Source: Anthonomus grandis grandis (Eukaryota; Arthropoda; Insecta; Coleoptera; Curculionidae). From it: a stretch of 64,000 nucleotides of DNA. Shown here piece by piece: positions 54,950 through 64,000 of this stretch (position 1 is its first letter; every line of letters starts with the position of its first letter). Position numbers and translations under genes: made by a program. The stretch covers positions 17,203,614-17,267,613 of the forward strand of contig NC_065549.1 in NCBI RefSeq assembly GCF_022605725.1, in the 5' to 3' direction. Below the pieces are notes generated by a model that saw only the letters and a list, made by a program, of their open reading frames with translations, ran no database searches and had not been told where the DNA came from.

Positions 54950-57426
54950 CAGGGTGTCCCAAAAAAGAGTGTCAAGCGAGCGCCCAGAGATAGAGCAACC
55001 CTAAGGAAATCCGAATCACCCCCATGTATATCATCCGATTTTTTTTAGTTTAGGAGCTATTACATTTTTTGTGATTTTTTAGTATTATTCGACTTTTATG
55101 CTTATTTCTGTTATATTCATAGTAAATAGGTAAGGCGAATGCCTGATTTTTATTTTATTATTTAGATAAAAGTTGACTCTGACAAGAACAAAGATAATTT
55201 GATCCAGAAATTAAAATATTGCTTACAAAAATAAATAAATTGTGACATAAAAAACAAAAGTAAAAAAAGTTCAACAAAGTTAAAGGCGTTTTAAAAATTC
55301 AAAACATTTTTTTTTAAACCCAAGTATTAAAAAAACTATCAGTTTATTAGCCTTTTACCGCAATTATTTTATCTAGTTTAATTTATTGCATCATACCTAA
55401 AAATAAGTTCAAATATTGTCAAGCCTAAAATCCTTAAATGAATATCTTGTTTTAAAAGAAGTTGTCCGTATTGATTTGAGTAACTGAAAATGCAATTGCC
55501 AAAACAAGTTTTTGCTTAAGAAATTTAGTATTCTAAGTATTCTAAACCAAATACCAACAAATAATAAACCACTGGCCTGTTACTGTTTTCACATTCTGTC
55601 CCATGCAGTACTTAGTAGTGTACAGTAGCGATTTCACTTACATTAGCGATTTTTGATAAATACGTCTTAACGAACTGGTTTCTTTTACATTTGTGTGCAC
55701 AAGCACATTGATCTGAATTAGTTTTTTTTATTTTCTTTTTTTAAGTGGAATTTCAAGTTTAAGTTTATTTATTTTGTAAGTGGTAAAGTCGATTTTTTTC
55801 TGTACTGTATTTTGTGAATATGGCTAGACGCGCGGCCCCTTTTACAAGCGAAGACATTGAACAAATGCATTACTTTTACGGATATGCGAGAGGGATTGCT
55901 TTGGAAGCAGCTAGATTATACCGGAGGCAAGTAGAACGCAGAGGTGATCCAATACCAGAGAGATGGCCTGATCATCGCATGATACTAAGAGTTCGCGATG
56001 CTTATAGGGAAGGGCGAGTACCAGGGACTATTCCTGGACGACCGTTAGGGATGAGAGACCCAGATTTGGTAGATGCAGCGGTCGAAGAAGTTGAAGCAAA
56101 TCCAAAGGTAAGCCTTAGACCAATTGAGCACCATATCGGAATACTGAAATCGAAAGCCCATAGAATACTCCATGAGATGGGTTATCATCCATATCATATT
56201 CAAAGGGTGCAACAACTAAAACCCGAAGATTATCCGAGACGTCAAGCGACAAATGAAAATTTTTTTAATTCAATTTTATGGACCGACGAATCGAATTTCA
56301 AGCGCACTGGCATTTTTAATATTTATAATTATCATTCCTGGAGTATTGAAAATCCTCAACTTACACGACAATCAAATTTTCAAGAGCAATTCGGTGTAAA
56401 ACTCTGGTCTGGGATAGTAAATGAAAAACTAATTGGTCCCTTTGAATTACCTGATCGATTGAATGGAGAATCCTATTTAAATTTTTTAACAGAAAATCTC
56501 CATGAGCTGTTAGAAGATGTTGATTTGGAGACAAGGAGAGACATGTTTTTTCAGAACGATGGGGCTCCTTGCCATTATGCGATAAATGTTCGAGAATATC
56601 TGAATAGGCGATTTAGACACAAGTGGATCGGTCGAGGTGGATCAATTCAGTGGCCGCCCAGGTCACCGGACTTAAACCCAATTGATTTTTTTGTTTGGGG
56701 TTACTACAAGGAGGTCGTGTAAAGAGTCAAGAGTCAAGAAACTTAGAAGAACTAAGAATAAAAATTAATGAAGCAAAACAAACCGTAAAAAATAACAGAT
56801 TAGCATTTAGACAGTTAAAAGATAATTTTTTTCGCCGATGCCGTATTTATATTGAACAACAAGGTCGTCATTTTGAAAACTTTATGTAATAATTAAAGAT
56901 AAATTGATTAAAACACTTTTTGCTTTATTTCATTTATTAGTAAATATTTTTTTGTTTTCCTTTTAACTGTTATTTAGATAAGATGCGATAAGGGTAGCCC
57001 AATGAATTTTTTATAGTGAAAAGCTGATAGACCGATAAGGTTTCTTAAATAATTATGGTTTGAAAAAAAATGCTGTAATTTTTAAAACGCCTTTAACTTT
57101 GTTGAACTTTTTTTACTTTTCTTTTTTATGTCACAATTTATTTATTTTTGTAAGCAATATTTTAATTTCTGGATCAAATTATCTTTGTTCTTGTCAGAGT
57201 CAACATTTATCTAAATAATAAAATAAAAATCAGTCATTCGCCTTACCTATTTACTATGAATATAGCAGAAATAAGCATAAAAGTCAAATAATACTAAAAA
57301 ATCACAAAAAATTTAATAACTCCTAAACTAAAAAAAATCGGATCATATACATGGGGGTGATTCGGATTCCCCTAGGGTTGCTCTATCTCTGGGCTCTCGC
57401 TTGACACTCTTTTTTGGGACACCCTG
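54950..57426 (+). mobile_element. Nearly intact IS630/mariner-like element with ~370-bp inverted repeats
   Basis: The element runs from CAGGGTGTCCCAAAAAAGAG at 54950 to the complementary GGGACACCCTG at 57426, with TA on both sides (54948-54949 and 57427-57428). The terminal inverted repeats are unusually long: left about 54950-55320 and right about 57060-57426 match closely, with few substitutions and small indels. One transposase gene lies in the middle. Total length is 2,477 bp. The high similarity of the two ends suggests recent activity. Confidence 0.93.
55820..56889 (+). pseudogene. IS630/mariner-like transposase, one frameshift from intact
   Basis: ATG at 55820 (MARRAAPFTSEDIEQMHYFY) begins a helix-turn-helix region. 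Next come GTIPGRPLGMRDPDLVDAAV and the catalytic core: LWTDESNF (Asp156), FFQNDGAPCHY (Asp247) and WPPRSPDLNPIDFFVWGYY (Asp284, 36 residues after Asp247 by my count). The frame stops at 56722 just after YYKEVV. Skipping to another frame gives KSQESRNLEELRIKINEAKQ and a complete C-terminus ending at 56889, so a single-base loss near 56721 explains the break. The enzyme would cut and paste the element at TA. The expected length is about 355 aa. Confidence 0.9.
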
Positions 57427-57428
57427 TA

Positions 57429-59025
57429 TTATTTGAAAATAGGAAATTTTTTTCTTGCGTCTAAAGAGGCTAGTTTTTGCGTACTTATTTTTGTCAATAT
57501 TCTAAATATTTTAATCTGAACAAAACATAGTAACTCGCATTAACAGTCAAATTACTTTATTTTTAATGTTTTTTTTTATATCTATAAATTTTCTACCAAA
57601 AATGTTAAAGGAAATGCCTAACAGGTAAATTAAAAAACAGTCAGCAGACACAAGTCTAAGCCATTTAAGAAAACGCGCTCTCCTGAAAACTTCTCTAAAT
57701 TATAGTTACTAGCTTTTGCCGAAGTACGGCAGATCTTTACCAGTGACGTCGTCAAAAAATATTTAGATTATAAATATTTATTAATAGTAGATTATGTCTT
57801 AAATTATAAACAATATTAACGTTTATGAGCTCTTTGCGTTTTTTAACGTACTTCATTTTTATGAGAATTAAATATTTTATTAATTATCATAGATTTCTTA
57901 ATAAGTTTTGATTTAGGTTTATTTCTATGATCCCCTATTTTACGTTTATGATGACGGTTCTCCATTGATATGTTATGACAGTATCGGTATTTACTTGTGG
58001 AAAGAGTGGCTTGAATCACCCATCGTGCGGCACAAACGGTATAAGTTTTTACCATTGTAGTAGTTCACAAAAGCATTCAATTGATTTATTTTTTTCAATC
58101 AAAAACTAAAGAAAAACAGAACTTCACAAATGCCAAATGGAAACACAAAGGCGTTTCATAAGATGACATCAGCTTTTACTTGCGGTATTGCCATTCTAAA
58201 TATTTTAGAGGAGATTTTAGGAATAAGAATGTTAAAAAAAATGTTTGCTTTGAAGATGTTATTTTTGCGCTTAGAATAAGATATATCTTTTTCTAGTTTT
58301 TATTTTTAATCCAAAATCTAACGCCCATAAGTTAACTTAACATTATTATGTGTTAATATATAGGCGAAAATTTCCTCTTTTGAAAATGTCTGTCTAAACT
58401 TCAACAGACAGAGACAACAGAAGACAAAAGAGAATCGGGAATATGTTTGTAAACAAAACACCCTACTCCTTGCCCCTGAGCACGTTGATCTTAAAAAAAG
58501 TTGTTGTTTACTAATTCTAGTCTTTCAATTTTCTAAGGTCAGGTTCATATAAACTGAAATAAAATCTAAACGACTGATCAGTGAAACTCCAAGATTAACT
58601 TCAAAATCACCATTCAGAATGTCCTTCAAACCCCTAAAACCCTAAAACTTTTGTCTAAATATTTTACTGGAAAATATATATTTTCCCTGATAGATAGCGA
58701 AAAGAACAAAATTCCCTGTGAAAAAATATTTTTTTTGTAATGTATGTTCGCCTTACCAAGAAGCTCTAAATGGCCTCTCATTTATCAAAAATGTGCTCTC
58801 TGATCTGATCTGACAACATATTGCTTTTCTGGAAAAAGTGACACAAACGCACTTTCAGTTATTTTTATATTTTTTGTTAGAAGCAAATCTATATAGATTT
58901 GTTACCTGACAAATTCGCTTCGAGGACTTTTAAAATAATTTAGTAATATACCTTGTAGAATTAGTTCGCTTAATTTTTATTTTTGTTGGATATAGGTCAA
59001 AAAAAACATCAGACGATCAATTATA
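57429..59025. other. Non-coding intronic stretch
   Basis: A 70-codon minus-strand frame (57843-58055) with a lysine-rich end has no recognisable motif. Nothing else is supported. Confidence 0.4.
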
Positions 59026-59029
59026 TATT

Positions 59030-59085
59030 TTGTCGACGTTTCGATGTCTATGAGATCGTCCTCGGGACTCTTAAAGATACATAAA
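59030..59085 (-). ncRNA. Hammerhead-like hairpin at the 3' end of a Penelope-like relic
   Basis: The minus strand reads CCCGAGGA, then a hairpin GAT...ATC with one extra base, then GAAACGTCGAC. It has the same order as the motifs at 2153 and 38638, with a diverged core. It lies downstream of the Penelope-like endonuclease below. Confidence 0.35.
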
Positions 59086-60100
59086 AAGAAAATAAAATTA
59101 TTAAGTTAAAAATCATTGAACCAATTTTATATATGTCACAATAGATAATATTAGGAAGATTCTGTCAAAATAAAAAAAAATTTATATACACTTACATATA
59201 TTGCAGATCACCCTCGTCAATAATGACAACTGTAATATCATAATCAATATAAGAAATTCATAGATGTTAAAACCATCTATGTTGGGAGATTAATTTGGAT
59301 AATCGTTTCAAGCAGCCAATCTACTTATCAATACTTTATAAAAGGAAAAGCAAAACATAGATAAGGTTTGTTGTAAATATTTCTTTTTTGAAAAAATATA
59401 CCTGGCGACTCACATAGCGTTAAATCTTAGACTATGTATGAGGTGTTATTAGATTTTTTATTCATCTTAGATATTAGGTGTTCTTAGTTCTAATTTTTGT
59501 TTTACTAAATTTTCCACTTTTATGTTGCTAATTAGGTTAAAATAAGCATTACTTAGATTGTCAACGTCCTGTTTTTTATTAATGCTACTTGAGTGTTTTT
59601 TAATTTCAATCAGTTCACTTAAGAGTCTCTTTTTATAATTTTGCTATCTAGATAGAATTTCTGTTTTTTTGAAAATCAAATGGATGTTGAAACTTTTCAA
59701 AGTGCTCAGCAAGAGCGGTTTTTAAATTACTGTTAATAAGTATATGAGGTTTTGTACTTCTTTTATGTTCAGAAATTCTAGTCTTTAAATATCTAGAAGT
59801 TTGACCGATATAAACACCATCGATCGAATTTTATAGATTGCATTACTTTCAAAGTCATTTGGTGTTTTTAATTTTAAATTTGAAAAGAACCGCTTGGTAG
59901 TATTTTCATTCTTGAAAGCAATGTTAGTATTATCGTCATTAAGAATAGAATCAATTCAGAACAAGCGTTTACAAACATCCTTAGTAAGGAGTTTATTGAG
60001 TCAATCCATTTTATGCCAAATAACGTACTAAGAACTGAATCTGTCATTCTATTAAATTGGAAGAAAATGATTGCCAGTTAAGAACATTATTAAAATTACA
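59086..60100 (-). pseudogene. Penelope-like element: RT end and GIY-YIG endonuclease
   Basis: Minus strand: TTKRFFSNLKLKTPNDFESN and YKI near 59920-59830, then DGVYIGQTSRYLKTRISEHK near 59825-59765 (GVYIGQT is the YIG strand, R and EH follow in place). TALAEHFEKFQHPFDF, KKRLLSELIEIKKHSSSINK and a leucine-rich C-terminus follow to about 59460. Upstream pieces to about 60060 (IDSINSLL, NACSEL) fit the RT thumb and linker but are broken. This Penelope copy differs from the one at 1426. Confidence 0.7.
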
Positions 60101-60600
60101 CATAGGCAAAATCATTCTATTTACTCGTCATTGATTTATATGGAATCTCAAATTTTCAACCATTGCAAAGAAGTCCTGCTAATGATGTCAAGGCTTTTGA
60201 CATGATTTGAACAAAACAGAAATTTTTATGAAACGTTCTGGTCTTCTATGTTGTTAGTTCAGTTTTGATATGCACACTCCGATATGTGGTGTTTCCTCTA
60301 AAAGCTAAAATAATTATAGCGGATTATAAGAGTGTGGTAGGAGTTTTCTGAACTGGAGTTTATCACAAAGATTACCTGGCGAAATGTATTCAGCTGAGAT
60401 AAGATCATGCAGATTGCCCTAAAAAATAATTAAAGAAGAAAACATAAAATTCTCAGTTTTACAGTGCAAGACTCTAATAGTGCCTCTGTAAGCAGTAATA
60501 TTTTAGCAAAGGAAGACTGGACAAGAAATAACAATTGTTGAGTTGAATTGATTTAGACCCCAAGCCATTCTGACATTCTCGGAAATGATCATGATCAGCA
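60101..60600. other. Non-coding stretch
   Basis: Nothing supported. Confidence 0.35.
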
Positions 60601-60700
60601 CGACTAATATAGGCAGATATGGATATAGAAGAAGAGCTTCAAATGGAGGAATGATTAACTTCTCTGGATAAGAGGTAGTTTAAAAGAATCATCCTCTATT

Positions 60701-60960
60701 TCAACAACAAGAGAAACTCTGCCTAAAAATAGTGAACTTCCCTATGTTTCTATGTAGGATGTTGAATTCTCTCTTATATCTGGAAGTGACTGAAGTAAAA
60801 TTACTAGTCACCGACTCATTCCTAGGAGGGTCATAAATAAAACTCTTTATCCCAATATGCTCATAGGCTTTGGCTACTAATAGTCGCAGTCTTGCTTGTA
60901 TTCCCATTCTATATACATTAAATAGAACCATTCCATCACCGCAGTAGTTCTTTTGGACAA
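60701..60960 (-). other. Open frame of unknown nature, probably transposon-derived
   Basis: The minus-strand frame reads GDGMVLFNVYRMGIQARLRL, LVAKAYEHIGIKSFIYDPPR and NILHRNIGKFTIFRQSF. Composition looks coding, but I do not recognise the protein. A polyprotein or LINE origin is possible. Confidence 0.25.
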
Positions 60961-61479
60961 AAGGCTCATCATTTTTAATAGCCTGGCTCCTTTAAATACT
61001 TTTTTTTTAAATATTTATTAAGTGTAATCAATTAAATTTTAGTTTGGGTTCCTCTAGAGACAATGGTAAATTTATTGCGAAAAATATGTGTATAATAGAG
61101 GTATCTTTGTTTCATTTATTTTTTTTAACTGTAAGATTAATTTTTAGAATTTAGTTTTTAGTGAACCTAAAGCTAATAACAAGCAAAATGTCAAAAGTTC
61201 AGTGTCTGGAATATAATGAATTAGATTTTAAATTTGAAGATATCGCTATAATGCATAAGAGTAAACAGTAAAAGAAGAATAAAAGAGGGAAAGTAGTCAC
61301 AATTGTATTCCTTTATTATTACCATATGGCTAGTTCTGATTCCTATCCTTTAGTTTTTAATTTACTGCTATTAAGTCTAAAATTAACACTTAACTTTCTC
61401 ACATATATTGAATTTGGAAAGTAGTCATTCTTAGTCAGCTAAAGAATAGAAACTGGACTCAAGATACAATAATTGCCTT

Positions 61480-62480
61480 TATTTAGAAAACACATATTTT
61501 TGTAATTTACAACATAAGATGCCACTTGTTCGAGTTTTTTGCCTTGATATAGGCACTTGATACGGTCTGCTACAAAACTCTGTTAAGAAAACTTGGTATT
61601 AGAAGTAGCATTTATAATTTAAGCTATTTAGAAAACATATATGTTCAATCACTGGAGTTCAATCAAGTTATGGAGAGGAGAGGCTGCTCGGTTACTTATG
61701 TAATTTAGAGATACTTCAAAATTCTATCTTGAATTTTTTTTAAGTTAAAATCATGTTGCTTGAACCAAATACTTTTCAAATAATTTGTATAGCGCTATCT
61801 AGAAAGAAAGTAGATATATATTTGACAATTATTTAGGTCCAACCTTCTTAAAAACTTTTATAAATAGCCTTGAGTATAATTTTAAAAAAATCTTTTAAAT
61901 ATATTTTATGCAGTATATTATAGAAAACTTATTGTGGGTTTGTTTAGCTGCAGCCAAGTTATGACTTAAAATGCAAAACTCACAAACCCAAACAAAGATA
62001 TTTTACCTACAATATACAGCAAATTATGCTGCTTCATTATATAATAAGTTGTTTATTTCATAGGTCTGTTCAATAATTGGAAAAATTCAAAACAAACTGT
62101 ATTACTTACTGTCTTGTTACGGTTTAATTAGGATTAGGAGTTTCCCTACCCAGAATTTCGATTACGTGCAATCCAAATCGGTTTCCAGGATAATGCATCC
62201 TCTTCTTGGCAGATCATTAGCTTTCTCATTATCGGAAGTTGTCTGTCCAGCTTTTTTAGTTTACCAGTCATTCTCATACCAGATTTGGCATTACTTTAGA
62301 GTGTCCCCTTAAGATCACTTAACGATTTGCTGATTTATGAAAATTCTCTTATAGTTGCGAAGATTTCTGTCTACAATACCGTAAAATGATTTCTTAAGGT
62401 GTGGAAAATCTGTTTCCTTAGGTTAACTTGGAATGTTCTAGGTCCTGTATCTTCATCGCCTTTCATTCTTTCTGTAAACC
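61480..62480 (+). pseudogene. LINE reverse transcriptase remnant
   Basis: ALDTVCYKTLLRKLGIRSSI then SYLENIYVQSLEFNQVM (61550-61680) matches the RT-3 region (DxxxAFDTVxHxxLLxKL) with the catalytic Asp context lost. Further pieces near 62100-62290 (QSKSVSRIMHPLLG) may be the C-terminal region. It is heavily decayed. Confidence 0.45.
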
Positions 62481-64000
62481 ACATCACGTCAACTGTTGCT
62501 GACGAGCCACTCTTCTCTGTCTGGAAATTTATATTATTACAACACATCTATTTTTTCTATCTATTTTTCTGATTTTTGAAATTTGGATCACTATTATGGC
62601 TTTTCAGCAAGATTAAGCTTTTTTGTTACTTCCTATTTTGTTACTTCCTATATGTCTTAACTGGTTAGTCTCAACATGTCTAGTGAACTATGTAGACTTA
62701 TGTTCACAGCTCTGTTAAGATAGTTTACACATCGGTTTTGCCTCAAGGTTCAAGTTTGCGCGCTTTTTTTTTTAATTGATTCGTATTTTTTTTTAAATAT
62801 CTTAAAAGTTATATGCTGATAATAATAAAATATAATTTAAAATTACTGGCCCATCCGACTGCCTTGTTCTACAAAATGATTTATTTAAGTAAAATTAGCA
62901 CTTGGTGCAAGAATTTCAACTTAATAATACCTCCAAGTGCGCATATCATGTCCTTCAGACTGAAAAGTAATTCCTTCCAGTCAATTGACAATATGAATAT
63001 TTTTAAATCATATACACAGGATACTAGTATCTTGTTGATTCCACACATCATACCTATCGTTAACCACATAAACATATAACATAGAATGCTGGATTTTGTT
63101 ATTCGGATTACTCAAAATTTTACCAACATATCTTAAAAACATTCTAAGATCGATGCTAACAGTTAGTTAACAATTTTATAGACCCGCCGAACTTAATGGG
63201 ACTTCTCTACTTTCGCTTTTCAATAATAGTTTCAGCAAGAAGCTATATAACACGTCTTATTCAGGAATGGCTAGATCTAATGTAACAAAGTGTTTTGATG
63301 GGTACTGTGATGTCCTATTAAACTGGATTCACTCTTCAATGAAGTTTCAGATAACTTTGGAAAAAAACTTAGTTTTTTGACTTGACGAGGTGCCTCCTTT
63401 GCCGATTTTAATTTTAGAATTCTGAAAGATCAATGGGTTAAAGTATCATATAGTGACCTTAAAACCTCCTTTTTTTAATGCAATAAATTGAATTATAGCC
63501 CATAAATCAATGTTTTAATGCACATTTGTAAATATCAAGGCATTCGCTGCGAAAGCCAAACATCCCAAAATAAAATTTATGTGCTGTTTTAATCCAAAAG
63601 CAGATCACTTAAGACCTTAGAACTCGAGTCTGTCTTTTTGAGACATTTTACGACTCCCAAGTGTATCGTGGCTCTGGATTTATCTGTTGTATTAATGCGC
63701 AAATAAAGCAAATTATTATGAAGAGATCAAAACTAAACTTAAACGGATTTTCTATTCATTTAGTCATGGCATCAAGGAAGCGCAAATACATAAAGTTTTG
63801 TCACGCATCATAAGCAAAAGCTTTTACTACTCACAAACAACTTAATGTCCCGCTGAAACATTCCAGTGTGACATCTGTAAACTAATTTGTTTATAACCAA
63901 TAAAATTTTACATCCATATATTCCTTATTATCTGGCAACGTTGCTCGCTGCGTCGGATTTTCGTTATCGTCAGCTATTCAGGCGCTGTCTCCTAGCCCGT
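62481..64000. other. Mostly AT-rich stretch; last 70 bases GC-richer
   Basis: I find no gene. The final ~70 bases (from CTGGCAACGTTGCTCGCTGC near 63932) are GC-richer and share the TGGCAACGTTG word with the region upstream of the RanBPM exon, so a promoter may begin at the right edge. Confidence 0.35.

Noticed and set aside
57843..58055. 70-codon minus-strand frame as a gene
   Set aside because: Lysine- and asparagine-rich by composition, no start context, promoter or recognised motif.
62813..63079. 88-codon plus-strand frame near the right end
   Set aside because: Overlapping frames on both strands and no recognisable motif; AT-rich chance ORF more likely.
39809..64000. Search for the Go-alpha P-loop exon
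   Set aside because: No GAGESGKST-encoding exon was found by reading; not reported as present.

Overview
This is an AT-rich eukaryotic window, most probably from an insect with a transposon-rich genome. A beetle is plausible, but the order cannot be settled from sequence alone. The insect call rests on two conserved host exons: the first coding exon of a Go-type heterotrimeric G protein alpha subunit, and the first coding exon of a RanBPM/RanBP9-type scaffold protein. It also rests on the transposon mix: jockey/CR1-like LINEs with (TTA)n or (TTTA)n tails, Penelope-like elements, IS630/mariner relatives and Tc1. There are no prokaryotic features, so operons and ribosome binding sites do not apply.

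Layout. 1-9 kb: transposon debris, including a dead LINE split by a Penelope-like insertion with a 12-bp target duplication, a diverged 0.7-kb tandem duplication, and a Tc1 remnant holding a LINE RNase H tail. 9-14.7 kb: a DDE-transposase-like gene copy interrupted by a LINE that is itself interrupted by an opposite-strand LINE. 16.56-16.76 kb: RanBPM exon 1 on the minus strand, with its other exons probably beyond the left edge. 17-24 kb: IS630-like and LINE fragments, two tentative minus-strand mini-exons, and a transposase-like pseudogene. 24-30.7 kb: two copies of one IS630-like family. The second copy sits inside a LINE and contains another transposon, giving three nesting levels.

31-39.8 kb: a CpG-rich block ends in a good splice donor at 31301 (putative Go-alpha 5'UTR exon). 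An 8.4-kb intron follows, almost wholly built of a higher-order tandem repeat. The first coding exon lies at 39678-39808. I found no second coding exon, so 39.8-64 kb is read as Go-alpha intron 1. It holds LINE fragments, long-inverted-repeat elements, a small ORF with a TATA box and a polyA signal (51.15 kb), a second copy of the DDE-like gene (52.8-54.8 kb), a nearly intact IS630-like element with roughly 370-bp terminal inverted repeats (54950-57426) and a minus-strand Penelope-like relic (59-60.1 kb).

Most interesting points: (1) three independent copies of a DDE-like gene family, one with defined ends (22-bp perfect inverted repeats, AATT target duplication); (2) the Go-alpha intron array, whose ~30-bp subunits each look like a 3' splice site and whose larger units each carry a sequence resembling an LTR-retrotransposon primer-binding site; (3) hammerhead-like hairpins, two of them in or near Penelope-like debris; (4) several cleanly readable nested insertions that date the elements relative to one another. 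Apart from the two host genes and the 51-kb small ORF, almost every coding signal is mobile DNA, usually broken.
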